From contig DASPLX010000037.1 of NCBI GenBank assembly GCA_035627375.1, forward strand, positions 1 through 64,000: DNA of 64,000 nt, given 5' to 3'. The translations under genes and the position numbers were made by a program. Shown one piece after another: positions 8,813 to 16,650 of this stretch. Within the stretch, counting starts at the first letter, position 1; every line of letters starts with the position of its first letter. The notes below the pieces were generated by a model. It searched no databases and was not told the origin of the DNA. It saw only the letters and a list, made by a program, of their open reading frames with translations. This DNA comes from DASPLX01 sp035627375. GTDB lineage: Bacteria > Pseudomonadota > Gammaproteobacteria > Burkholderiales > Burkholderiaceae_D.

Positions 8813-10083
8813 ACGTAAGAAAATTCACAGCCCGCACCTCGCGCGAGGCGATGTGGATGGTGCGCGAAGCGCTCGGCGCCGACGCCGTGATCCTGTCGTC
8901 GCGCACCGTCAACGGCGTCGTCGAAATCCTGGCGCTGGCGGCCGAAGACATGGCATCCCTATCGGAACCGGCCGCAGACAAGCCGCAGATCTCCGAATCG
9001 ACGCTCTCGGCCCTGGCGCCCAAGCGGCGGACGGAAAGCGCGCAGGCGCTGCAGAGCGCGCAGAGCTTGCGCGCGCCGGAGCCCGAGCGCGACCGCGAAC
9101 CCAGCCGGGCCGAGCTGGCGGAGGTCATGAACGAGATCCGCTCGATGCGCGGCATGCTCGAGTCGCAGCTGGCCGAGCTGTCCTGGAGCAGCCAGCAAAA
9201 GCGCCAGCCGGCGAAATCGGCCGCATTGCGCGAAATGCTGGCCGCCGGCTTTTCCGCCAGCTTGTCGCGCTACCTGACCGAGAAGCTGCCGGCTACCTGC
9301 ACGGCGGAAGAGGGCACGAACTGGATCAAGTCGGTATTGGCCCGCAATCTGTCGGTCGTGACCGACGAGAGCGAGATTCTCGATCGCGGCGGCGTGTTTG
9401 CCCTGGTCGGCCCGACCGGCGTTGGCAAGACGACAACGACGGCGAAGCTTGCCGCGCGCTGCGTGATGCGCCACGGCCCCGGCAAGCTGGCCTTGATCAC
9501 GACCGACGGTTACCGTATCGGCGGTTACGAGCAGTTGCGGATCTACGGCAAGATCCTCGGCGTCATGGTGCATTCGGTCAAGGATGAATCCGACCTGCGC
9601 ATCGCGCTCGACGAGTTGCGCGGCAAGCACACCGTGCTGATCGATACCGTCGGCATGAGCCAGCGCGATCAGATGGTGGCGGAGCAGATCGCGATGCTGT
9701 CCGGCGCAGACCGCAACGTCAAGCGCTTGCTTTGCCTGGCCGCGACTTCGACCGGCGAGACGCTCAACGAAGTGGTCCGCTCCTATCAGGGCGACGGCGG
9801 CCTGGCGGGTTGCATCGTGACCAAGCTGGACGAGGCCGCGACGGTCGGCGCGGCGCTGGATGTAGTCATTCGGCAGAAATTGAATCTATACTATATTGCA
9901 AATGGTCAACGAGTCCCCGAGGATCTGCACGTCCCCAACCAGCAATACCTGATCGAACGCGCGTTCAAGCTCAAACGCGAAACCGCGCCGTTCCAGTTCC
10001 AGGATGCCGAATTGCCGCTGGTGATGGCCAATACGGCCAAGGCGATGAATGACAAATCTCTGCGCGGGGTGGCTCTTGGCTAG
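8809..10083 (+). CDS. flhF: FlhF, SRP-type GTPase for polar flagellum placement
   Basis: A 424-residue protein: N-terminal B domain (MNVRKFTARTSREAMWMVRE), a basic variable linker, helical N domain and G domain. GTPase motifs are visible: P-loop GPTGVGKTTTTAKL (about 204-217), ITTDGYRIGGYEQL, DTVGMSQRDQM and TKLDEAA. FlhF recruits the first flagellar components to the pole, so the organism is probably polarly flagellated. A GGAGG lies six bases before the ATG. The last eight bases overlap the chosen flhG start. The partner FlhG normally stimulates the FlhF GTPase through an N-terminal DQA(x)L motif; DQAEGLRRML is present in that partner. Confidence 0.97.
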   Translation: MNVRKFTARTSREAMWMVREALGADAVILSSRTVNGVVEILALAAEDMASLSEPAADKPQISESTLSALAPKRRTESAQALQSAQSLRAPEPERDREPSRAELAEVMNEIRSMRGMLESQLAELSWSSQQKRQPAKSAALREMLAAGFSASLSRYLTEKLPATCTAEEGTNWIKSVLARNLSVVTDESEILDRGGVFALVGPTGVGKTTTTAKLAARCVMRHGPGKLALITTDGYRIGGYEQLRIYGKILGVMVHSVKDESDLRIALDELRGKHTVLIDTVGMSQRDQMVAEQIAMLSGADRNVKRLLCLAATSTGETLNEVVRSYQGDGGLAGCIVTKLDEAATVGAALDVVIRQKLNLYYIANGQRVPEDLHVPNQQYLIERAFKLKRETAPFQFQDAELPLVMANTAKAMNDKSLRGVALG

Positions 10084-10912
10084 TTTCGATTTTGACCAGG
10101 CCGAAGGCCTGCGGCGGATGCTCGCGGGGCCGAAGCCGAGGATCGTCACATTTTTGTCGGCCATACCGACCGAAGAGAAAAATGCGACGCTGGTGAATTT
10201 GAGCGCCTCGCTGGCGCGCGCCGGCAGCGAAGTCTTGCTGCTCGATGCTTGCCCCGGCGGGCGCGGCGTGGCGGCGCGACTCGATGTGCCCAATGCGGCG
10301 ACCTTGCTGGAAGTCGCGCGCCAGGAACGCGGGCAGGCGCAGGTGGTGCAGGCGACGCAGGAAGGTTTCGGCCTGGCGATGCTGGCGCGCGGTCCGGTGC
10401 GTGCGTTGCCGAAGGATGCCGCCCAATTGCGCCGCTTGTCGAACAGCTTTGGCGCGTTGAGCAGGCAGACCGACATCATGCTGATCGATGCGGAGCTGTG
10501 CGAGGACGACGGTTTTCCGTTGCCGGCCATGGGCGGCGGCGACATCGTCGTGCAGGTGCGGAATTCGGCGGCGTCGATCAAGGAAGCCTATGCGCTCGTC
10601 AAGCGCTTGAATGCGCAGCTCGGCCGGCGGCCGTTCGGCGTGCTGGTGACCGGCGCCGGCGAGAGCGAGGCCAAGAGAGTGTTCGACAACATGGCGCAGG
10701 CGGCGAGCCGTTATCTCGCGGTGCAGTTGCATTCGCTGGGATCGGTGCCTGCCGACGAGCATGTGAAGCGTGCCGCCCGGCTCGGACGTACCGTGGTCGA
10801 TGCCTTCCCGCTGGCGGGAGCGTCGGTGGCATTTAGGCAGTTGGCGGGGCGCGTCGCCGCGGCGAATGATCCCGGGCGTAGAATGCAGGGCGCGACGGCG
10901 GGCGGGGCATAG
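10076..10912 (+). CDS. flhG: FlhG/FleN-type flagellar number regulator with degenerate P-loop
   Basis: A 278-residue MinD/ParA-like protein. The N-terminal activator helix DQAEGLRRML, which stimulates FlhF in characterised FlhG, is intact at residues 7-16. The body has the MinD-like order of strands and helices, including NLSASLARAGSEVLLLDA. However, the deviant Walker A (KGGVGKT) is absent: the loop reads SAIPTEEKNATLVNL (28-42), and the usual DxDxG..N segment reads DACPGGRG. ATP binding and dimer cycling as in MinD are therefore doubtful. I chose TTG 10076 because MASFDFDQAEG begins as the family does. An ATG at 10049 would overlap flhF by 35 bases, and an ATG at 10118 would remove the activator helix. 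Confidence 0.85.
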   Translation: MASFDFDQAEGLRRMLAGPKPRIVTFLSAIPTEEKNATLVNLSASLARAGSEVLLLDACPGGRGVAARLDVPNAATLLEVARQERGQAQVVQATQEGFGLAMLARGPVRALPKDAAQLRRLSNSFGALSRQTDIMLIDAELCEDDGFPLPAMGGGDIVVQVRNSAASIKEAYALVKRLNAQLGRRPFGVLVTGAGESEAKRVFDNMAQAASRYLAVQLHSLGSVPADEHVKRAARLGRTVVDAFPLAGASVAFRQLAGRVAAANDPGRRMQGATAGGA

Positions 10913-11001
10913 AACGCGCCAGCCTCGCTTATTTGAACAGGATGAGAAGGGCGAGGGACTGAGCGCGGCCGGGCGCCGGCGTCGGCTTGAACCAGAAATT
11001 T

Positions 11002-11733
11002 ATGTATAACGCCCAGGGAAAATCCGACAAGAACCACCTGCTGACCGAGCACGCGCCGCTCGTCAAGAAGCTCGCGCACCAATTGAAGGCGAAGTTGCCG
11101 CCCAGCGTCGAGGTCGACGATCTGATCCAGGCCGGCATGATCGGCCTGCTCGACGCCATCAGCCGCTACGAAGACAACCACGGCGCCCAGTTCGAGACCT
11201 ATGCCGTCCAGCGCATCCGCGGCGCCATGCTGGACGAATTGCGCAGCAGCGACTGGCTGCCGCGCAGCGTTCGCCAGAACATGCGCAAGGTCGAAGAGGC
11301 GATGAACCTGCTGCAGCAGCGTCTCGGCCGTCCACCCCAGGAAAGCGAAGTCGCGCGCCAGCTCAAGATGTCGCTCGCCGAATACCAGGATCTGCTGACC
11401 GAAGGCGGCGGCCACCAGCTCGTCTATTACGAGGATTTCCACGACGGCGACGAGCACGAGCATTTTCTCGACCGCTATTGCGCCGATCTCACCAGCGATC
11501 CGCTGCAAGCCTTGCTGAACAGCGGCTTCCGGGCCGCCGTCGTCCAGGCGATCACCGCCTTGCCCGAGCGCGAAAAGATCCTGATGGGCCTGTACTACGA
11601 ACAGGAGATGAACCTGAAGGAGATCGGAGCCGTGATGGGGGTTTCCGAATCGCGCGTATCCCAATTGCACAGCCAGGCCATCGCGCGCCTGCGTGCCTTT
11701 CTGCGGGAGAGGGCATGGACTGGGGTAGCATAG
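11002..11733 (+). CDS. fliA: FliA, flagellar sigma factor sigma-28
   Basis: A 243-residue sigma-70-family factor of the FliA type. Region 2 is visible as DDLIQAGMIGLLDAISRYED plus FETYAVQRIRGAMLDELRSS, region 3 as WLPRSVRQNMRKVEEAMN, and region 4 as the helix-turn-helix MNLKEIGAVMGVSESRVSQL. It directs RNA polymerase to filament and motility genes. Five sequences in this window match its promoter (before flgK, flgM, flaG and fliC, and weakly flgA). It is held inactive by FlgM, encoded at 13781-14080. The start is taken at ATG 11002; a TTG at 10987 is possible and no strong ribosome site favours either. motC begins inside its last 19 bases. Confidence 0.97.
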   Translation: MYNAQGKSDKNHLLTEHAPLVKKLAHQLKAKLPPSVEVDDLIQAGMIGLLDAISRYEDNHGAQFETYAVQRIRGAMLDELRSSDWLPRSVRQNMRKVEEAMNLLQQRLGRPPQESEVARQLKMSLAEYQDLLTEGGGHQLVYYEDFHDGDEHEHFLDRYCADLTSDPLQALLNSGFRAAVVQAITALPEREKILMGLYYEQEMNLKEIGAVMGVSESRVSQLHSQAIARLRAFLRERAWTGVA

Positions 11734-12452
11734 CCGGCCTCGTCTTGGCGCTGACCGGCGTTCTCGCCGGGCATCTGCTCGAGGGCGGCCAGGCCGCGTC
11801 CTTGCTGCAGCCGGCGGCTTTCATGATCGTCGTGTTCGGAACCGCGGGCGCCGTGCTGCTGCAGACCGGCATCCGCAATTTCGTGCGCGGCGTGAAGATG
11901 GCGCGCTTCGTGTTTGCGCCGCCCGACGACGATCACGGCAAGCTGATCCGTGAAATGAGCAAATGGAGCGCCGCCGCGCGGCGCGAAGGCTTGCTCAGCC
12001 TCGAACGCTATGTCGACGAAGTCCGGGACCCGTTCCTGCGGAAAGGTTTGCGCCTCATCGTCGACGGCATCGATCCCTTCAAGCTGCGCGAAATCCTGGA
12101 GGCCGAGATCGACTCTTACGAAAGGCGGGAGCGGCTCGCGGCGCGGGTCTGGGAATCGGCCGGGGGCTATGCGCCGACCGTCGGCATTCTCGGCGCGGTG
12201 CTCGGCCTGATCCACGTAATGGAGAACCTGACCGACCCGAGCAGGCTGGGCAGCGGCATCGCGGTCGCGTTCGTCGCTACCATTTACGGCGTCGGCTTCG
12301 CCAACCTGGTTTTCCTGCCGATCGGCGGCAAGCTCAAAGCCATGATCAACGACGAAATCGCGCGCCGCGAAATGCTGATCACCGCACTGGCCGGCATCGC
12401 GTCCGGCGACAATCCGCGCTTGATGGAAGAGCGGATGGCGGTCCATTCATAA
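11715..12452 (+). CDS. motC: MotC (MotA-type) flagellar stator subunit
   Basis: A 245-residue MotA/ExbB-family inner-membrane protein. Two hydrophobic segments at the N-terminus (about 4-25 and 33-52) and two in the C-terminal half (about 155-175 and 185-205) flank a cytoplasmic loop, where charged residues contact FliG. The start at ATG 11715 has GGGAGAGGG just upstream and lies inside the end of fliA, so translation is coupled. With the next gene it makes a stator pair of the MotC/MotD type, which in Pseudomonas also follows the fliA/che region. A separate motAB pair may exist elsewhere. The ion used cannot be told from this subunit. Confidence 0.92.
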   Translation: MDWGSIAGLVLALTGVLAGHLLEGGQAASLLQPAAFMIVVFGTAGAVLLQTGIRNFVRGVKMARFVFAPPDDDHGKLIREMSKWSAAARREGLLSLERYVDEVRDPFLRKGLRLIVDGIDPFKLREILEAEIDSYERRERLAARVWESAGGYAPTVGILGAVLGLIHVMENLTDPSRLGSGIAVAFVATIYGVGFANLVFLPIGGKLKAMINDEIARREMLITALAGIASGDNPRLMEERMAVHS

Positions 12453-12480
12453 CGTCAGCATCGTATCGACCGGCGAAACC

Positions 12481-13266
12481 ATGGCGCGCAGAAGATTCGA
12501 AGAAGAGCCCGACAACCACGATCGCTGGCTCGTATCGTATGCCGACCTGCTGACCCTGCTGTTTGCCTTCTTCGTGGTCATGTACGCGATTTCCTCGGTC
12601 AACGAAGGCAAGTACCGCGTCCTGTCGAATGCGCTCGGCACGGCGTTCGGAAGAACCGATACGTCGATCGGGCCGCCGGCGATCGTCATCGATCCGAAGG
12701 CCGCGCCGGTCTTGCCACGGCCCTTGCCGCGGTCGCGCGGCGCCAATGAGGCGGCGCTCAAGCGCGAAAAGGAGCATATGACGGGCATGGCGCGCGACAT
12801 CCTGAAAGCGCTCGCCCCGCTCATCAGCCAGGGCAAGGTGCGCGTGACCCAGAACAATCACGGTGTCAACGTCGAGATCAATGCCAGCGTCCTGTTCGCG
12901 CAGGGCGAGGCCGGGCTGACCGACGAATCGAGCCAGGCCTTGCGCGCCGTCGCCCAGGTCCTGAAAAACGACACCCACGCGGTTCAGGTCGAAGGGCATA
13001 CCGACAATGTGCCGATCAGGAACGCGGCCTTTCCATCGAATTGGGAATTGTCCGCCGTGCGCGCCGGCAGCGTGGTGCGCTTGTTCGTCGACAACGGGAT
13101 CGCGGAGGGGCGGCTGACGGCGGTCGGCCATGGCGCAAATCGCCCGGTCGCGCCGAACGATACGGCGGAAGGCCGCCAGCGCAATCGCCGCGTGCAAATC
13201 ATGATTCTCTCCGACCTGCCCGACCAGACCACGGAACTCCCGGTGAGCGTCACCGACAAGCCGTAA
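12481..13266 (+). CDS. motD: MotD (MotB-type) flagellar stator subunit
   Basis: A 261-residue MotB-family protein. A short cytoplasmic tail precedes one membrane helix starting at SYADLLTLLFAFFVVMY, in which the Asp is the ion-channel residue. A plug/linker follows, then an OmpA-like peptidoglycan-binding domain (about 135-245) with VQVEGHTDNVPI and GRQRNRRVQI. It anchors the stator to the cell wall, and its partner is the preceding MotC. The ATG at 12481 lies 28 bases after motC. The gene converges on flgN across a 36-base gap with no obvious terminator. Confidence 0.94.
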   Translation: MARRRFEEEPDNHDRWLVSYADLLTLLFAFFVVMYAISSVNEGKYRVLSNALGTAFGRTDTSIGPPAIVIDPKAAPVLPRPLPRSRGANEAALKREKEHMTGMARDILKALAPLISQGKVRVTQNNHGVNVEINASVLFAQGEAGLTDESSQALRAVAQVLKNDTHAVQVEGHTDNVPIRNAAFPSNWELSAVRAGSVVRLFVDNGIAEGRLTAVGHGANRPVAPNDTAEGRQRNRRVQIMILSDLPDQTTELPVSVTDKP

Positions 13267-13302
13267 GCGGCTGCGGCGGCATCCTGCGAGGAAGTAGGGG
13301 GA

Positions 13303-13779
13303 TCAGCCGATGACCAGGCCGCGCGAACCGGTTCGCGCGGTCGGCTGGCCATTCGGGCCGTAGAGGGAGTTGGCGTGGCGGTTGCCGTGCAAGACGTTCA
13401 ATGCGGCCTGGTTGCGCGACATATGCTTGCCGATCAACAGGCCGTTGGTGCGGTTCAATTCCTTGGCCGATCTCACGACGGCCAGCAGATCGTTCCAGGC
13501 CTTGCCCGCGGCCGGCGAAGCGGCAGGGCTGGCGACCCAGGCTTGCATGCCGGCTTCCTCGTCGGGAAAGCCGGCCGCCGCCAATGCCTGGTAGCGCGCG
13601 TTGGCCAGTACGGCGATCTGTGCTACCAGCTTGGCTTTTTCTTCGGTGAGAGCCGGCAAGGTCTCGATATCCGCATCGATCAGAACGGCTTGCTCGCGCC
13701 GCAGGACGGCCACCAGATTGCCGGCGGCGGCGATTTCGTCGTTCAGGGTAGCTGCGGGGTCCTTGCCGGTGATGTGCAT
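13303..13779 (-). CDS. flgN: FlgN, export chaperone for FlgK and FlgL
   Basis: A 158-residue mostly helical protein with a FlgN pattern: an N-terminal amphipathic helix (AGNLVAVLRREQAVLIDADI), a central heptad region, and a conserved late segment, ELNRTNGLLIGKHMSRNQAA. The basic, unstructured C-terminus is also typical. It binds the junction proteins FlgK and FlgL, both encoded at 22450-25662, and delivers them to the export gate. It starts one base after the flgM stop, so the pair is co-transcribed from the sigma-28 promoter at 14129-14155. Confidence 0.9.
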   Translation of the reverse strand: MHITGKDPAATLNDEIAAAGNLVAVLRREQAVLIDADIETLPALTEEKAKLVAQIAVLANARYQALAAAGFPDEEAGMQAWVASPAASPAAGKAWNDLLAVVRSAKELNRTNGLLIGKHMSRNQAALNVLHGNRHANSLYGPNGQPTARTGSRGLVIG

Positions 13780-13780
13780 G

Positions 13781-14080
13781 TTATGCCTTGCGCGAATGGA
13801 TCAGGTCATTGACCGTATCCAGGAGGCCATTGGCGACTTTTTCCGGATCGACCTGGAAGGTGCCGTTGGCGATGGCCGCCTTGATTTCCTCGACCTTGTT
13901 CGCATCAAATACGCCGTTGCTGGCCACTTGCGCGGCGAGCGCCTGTACCTGAGGCGAAAGTTTGACATTATCCGATGCAGGCTTGGCAACGCCAGCCTTT
14001 TCGGCGCCTTTGCCGGCACGGGTTGGCGTGGTGTTTACGCTTAAACCGGCCGCTTTTTTGATTGAGTCATCGATTTTCAC
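13781..14080 (-). CDS. flgM: FlgM, anti-sigma-28 factor
   Basis: A 99-residue small protein with the FlgM layout: an N-terminal export region beginning MKIDDSIKKA, a disordered Ala/Lys-rich middle, and the sigma-binding C-terminal helices (VKLSPQVQALAAQVAS and ANKVEEIKAAIANGTFQVDP). It binds FliA until hook completion, when it is exported. A sigma-28-type promoter lies 49 bases upstream of its start, giving FliA control of its own inhibitor. flgN follows at once, and flgA lies upstream on the same strand behind a 127-base gap. Confidence 0.95.
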   Translation of the reverse strand: MKIDDSIKKAAGLSVNTTPTRAGKGAEKAGVAKPASDNVKLSPQVQALAAQVASNGVFDANKVEEIKAAIANGTFQVDPEKVANGLLDTVNDLIHSRKA

Positions 14081-14128
14081 GGCTTTTCCTCGTTTGGGTC
14101 CTGGGCTTACAGCCCTCGTCTACATCTC

Positions 14129-14155
14129 TTAACGGCGATCTTATCCCAAACTTTA
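14129..14155 (-). promoter_or_regulatory. sigma-28 (FliA) promoter of flgM-flgN
   Basis: On the minus strand the sequence is TAAAGTTT, an 11-base spacer, then GCCGTTAA. The -35 is a perfect match to the FliA consensus TAAAGTTT and the -10 matches seven of eight positions of GCCGATAA. It sits about 50 bases before the flgM start. The rest of the 14081-14207 gap shows nothing else recognisable. Confidence 0.82.
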
Positions 14156-14207
14156 ATGACTCAGTTCGAACCCATGTAACGATCCGGATGGCAGATCGTC
14201 GATGTTT

Positions 14208-14909
14208 CTAATAAGTAACTTCGACGACGCCGCCGGCCTTGGCGATGCCGCTGATGACCTGTCCGGAGGTGGTGCGCGCCTGTGCGACCTGCCCTTCCAT
14301 GGCATTGTTCAGCGCGCGCGCCTCGCCCGACACGCGAAAGCCCGGTCCGCTGCTGACCAGCTTGACCGTTTGGCCTTGCTGCACCGCTTGCTGGCCGCGC
14401 AGTGTGTCCATGCGCAGCGGCATCCCAGCAGGCAACGACACCGCCGGCGAACGTCCGACGGCTTGGGCCGCATCGGTTACGATGCCGGACGGCAGGGTCG
14501 TCAAGTCGCCTCGTATTTTCGCCAGATCCGATTCGCTCAGGCTTTGTCCCTGCGCGACCGGCTTGGCGGTGACGACGTATTCCGAGACGACATGGACGGT
14601 GGCGGGAACGTAAATCGTCCAGGTGGCCGGCTCGCTGCAGCGCACGCCGACCGTGGTCTTGCCCCACGCGCGGCTGCCGCCCGGCAGAAACGCTTGCGGC
14701 GCGGCGCAGGCGGCGAGCTTCGAGCGGGAGTCGATCTGACCGATTTTGATCGTCACCTGGCCGGGCAGGCCGACCGTCTGCATATTCAGGAATTGCTCCA
14801 CGACTTGCCGGATGTGCGCCGGATCCTGGCGCGCGACAGTCTCTTGCGCGCCCGCGGCGACGGAGGCTGAAGCAAGCAATGCAACGGCGATATCGGCGAA
14901 TCTGTTCAT
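14208..14909 (-). CDS. flgA: FlgA, periplasmic P-ring assembly chaperone
   Basis: A 233-residue protein with a cleavable signal peptide (hydrophobic stretch IAVALLASASVAAGAQ) and a C-terminal SAF-type domain. Conserved FlgA segments include VTIKIGQIDSRSKLAACA, VTAKPVAQGQSLSESDL and SGPGFRVSGEARALNNA. It helps FlgI, encoded at 20314-21456, to form the P ring in the periplasm. I chose ATG 14909 because it places the signal peptide at the N-terminus. An in-frame TTG at 14963 follows an AGGAGG-like tract but adds 18 residues that would spoil the signal peptide. It is divergent from flgB. Confidence 0.93.
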   Translation of the reverse strand: MNRFADIAVALLASASVAAGAQETVARQDPAHIRQVVEQFLNMQTVGLPGQVTIKIGQIDSRSKLAACAAPQAFLPGGSRAWGKTTVGVRCSEPATWTIYVPATVHVVSEYVVTAKPVAQGQSLSESDLAKIRGDLTTLPSGIVTDAAQAVGRSPAVSLPAGMPLRMDTLRGQQAVQQGQTVKLVSSGPGFRVSGEARALNNAMEGQVAQARTTSGQVISGIAKAGGVVEVTY

Positions 14910-15048
14910 GATCACGAAAGGGGTGGTCTCGCGAACAATGGTACTGCGCAAGGAGGAGCGCAAAACAGGGAAAAGGCCGCGATTTCGGAGCCTAATCGGA
15001 CGATCGGTTGCGCGGCGGGGTGCTTATCATCAAGGCTATACAAAACCA

Positions 15049-15075
15049 TTATCGGCGCAGAGAGGAATTTCTTGA
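15049..15075 (-). promoter_or_regulatory. possible sigma-28 promoter of flgA
   Basis: On the minus strand a perfect FliA -10 box GCCGATAA is preceded, at exactly 11 bases, by TCAAGAAA, which keeps only the TCAAG half of the -35. It lies about 140 bases before the flgA start in the flgA-flgB divergent gap. The -10 is convincing and the -35 is weak. Promoters for flgB on the other strand were not recognised. Confidence 0.35.
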
Positions 15076-15104
15076 TCCGATGCGGAACTGGCTAGGAGGC
15101 CGTG

Positions 15105-15518
15105 ATGATAGGGAAACTGGACCAATATCTGCGTTTCAACGAAACGGCATTGAGTCTTCGGGCGCAGCGCCAGCAACTGCTCGCCTCGAACATCGCCAAT
15201 GCGGACACGCCGAACTACAAGGCGCGCGACATCGATTTTAACAAGGCGCTGCGCAGCGCGCTGGCGCAGTCGGAACCGGCGCGCCAGCCGGGACTGATCA
15301 AGACCGCCGCCGCGCATCTTCCCGGCACCGGAGCGGGGAATACGATCGGCGGCGAGCAGCTGCTCTATCGCACGGTCCAGCAAGGCGCCGTCGACGGCAA
15401 CACCGTCGACATGGATGTCGAGCGCAATCAGTTCACCGACAACGCGATCCGCTACGAAGCCAGCCTGACGATGATCAGCGGGCAGATCAAGAGCCTGCTC
15501 GCGGCCATCCAAGGATAA
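15105..15518 (+). CDS. flgB: FlgB, proximal rod protein
   Basis: A 137-residue rod component. The rod signature LLASNIANADTPNYKARDIDF is at residues 24-44, and the C-terminal helix that packs in the rod core ends in SLTMISGQIKSLLAAIQG. It is exported by the flagellar apparatus with no signal peptide. AGGAGG lies five bases before ATG 15105, which decides the start over a GTG three bases upstream. It is the first gene of the plus-strand rod-hook operon flgBCDEFGHIJ. Confidence 0.96.
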   Translation: MIGKLDQYLRFNETALSLRAQRQQLLASNIANADTPNYKARDIDFNKALRSALAQSEPARQPGLIKTAAAHLPGTGAGNTIGGEQLLYRTVQQGAVDGNTVDMDVERNQFTDNAIRYEASLTMISGQIKSLLAAIQG

Positions 15519-15523
15519 TCGCC

Positions 15524-15928
15524 ATGTCGCTATTCAATATATTCAATGTCGCCGGCTCGGCGATGAGCGCACAGTCGCAGCGCCTGAATACCGTGGCGAG
15601 CAATCTCGCCAACGCCGACAGCGCCACCAGTTCCACCGGCCAGGCGTATCGCGCCAAGCAGGTCGTGTTCAGCGCCGTTCCGCTCGCGGGCCAGGCGGCG
15701 CAAGGGGTGAAGGTCGCGCAGGTGGTCGAGGACAAGTCGCCGGCCAGGCTGGTGCACGATCCCAAGCATCCGCTGGCCGACGAAAAGGGCTACGTGGCCA
15801 TGCCGAACGTGAACGTGGTCGATGAAATGGTCAACATGATTTCCGCATCGCGCTCCTACCAGACCAATGTCGAGACGATGAATGCCGCCAAGGTCCTGTT
15901 GCAGAAGACGCTGACGATCGGTCAGTGA
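15524..15928 (+). CDS. flgC: FlgC, proximal rod protein
   Basis: A 134-residue rod protein with the axial-family N-terminal motif RLNTVASNLANADSATSS and the C-terminal motif VNVVDEMVNMISASRSYQTNVE that all rod/hook proteins share. Length matches the usual 134-138. It starts five bases after the flgB stop. It stacks on FlgB in the proximal rod. Confidence 0.97.
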   Translation: MSLFNIFNVAGSAMSAQSQRLNTVASNLANADSATSSTGQAYRAKQVVFSAVPLAGQAAQGVKVAQVVEDKSPARLVHDPKHPLADEKGYVAMPNVNVVDEMVNMISASRSYQTNVETMNAAKVLLQKTLTIGQ

Positions 15929-15940
15929 GAAAGGTGAATC

Positions 15941-16618
15941 ATGACTACCGTACAACAAACCGGCGGCTCCTACGAAGCGTTGATGGAGGCGATGAATCCG
16001 AAGAAAAAGGCGCAGAAGACCGGCGTCGAGGAGACCCAGGACCGCTTCATGACGCTGCTGGTGACCCAGATGCGGAACCAGGACCCCTTGAACCCGCTCG
16101 ACAATGCCCAGGTGACCAGCCAGTTCGCGCAGTTGTCCACCGTGACCGGCGTCGAAAAACTGAACAAGACGCTCGAGGTATTGCAAGGCAGCTACCAGAC
16201 CAGCCAGTCGCTGCAGGCGGCGAGCATGATCGGTCACGGCGTGCTGGTGCCGGGTTCGACCTTCGCGCTATCCGAAGGCCGCGCCGTGATGGGCATCGAG
16301 GCGACCGAACCGGCGGATGATGCGAAACTGGTCATCCTCGGCGGCGACGGCAAGCCGCTCAAGACGATCAACCTGGGGCGTCTCGAAAGCGGCACGATCA
16401 GGCCGGTGACCTGGGACGGCATCACCGACACCGGCGCCAAGGCGGCGGACGGCAGCTACAGCTTCGAGATCAGGGCGACGCGCGGCGGCGAAAAGGCGAA
16501 GGCGACCGCATTGTCCTTCGGTGAAGTGTTGAGCGTGACGACCGGCGGCGACGGCGTGAAGCTCAACGTGCCGGGAATGGGCGTGGTGAAGTTCGGCGAC
16601 GTCCGGCAGATTCTTTGA
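15941..16618 (+). CDS. flgD: FlgD, hook-capping scaffold protein
   Basis: A 225-residue hook cap. The conserved N-terminal region is visible as TQDRFMTLLVTQMRNQDPLN and NAQVTSQFAQLSTVTGVEKLN. The C-terminal part (about 90-220) has the FlgD tudor-like/Fn3 pattern, with TWDGITDTGAKAADGSYSFE. It caps the growing hook while FlgE, the next gene, polymerises, and is then replaced by FlgK. Start spacing and length are normal. Confidence 0.96.
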   Translation: MTTVQQTGGSYEALMEAMNPKKKAQKTGVEETQDRFMTLLVTQMRNQDPLNPLDNAQVTSQFAQLSTVTGVEKLNKTLEVLQGSYQTSQSLQAASMIGHGVLVPGSTFALSEGRAVMGIEATEPADDAKLVILGGDGKPLKTINLGRLESGTIRPVTWDGITDTGAKAADGSYSFEIRATRGGEKAKATALSFGEVLSVTTGGDGVKLNVPGMGVVKFGDVRQIL

Positions 16619-16650
16619 TTCGCGTGGCGTATAGGTAACAGGAGAGGAAA

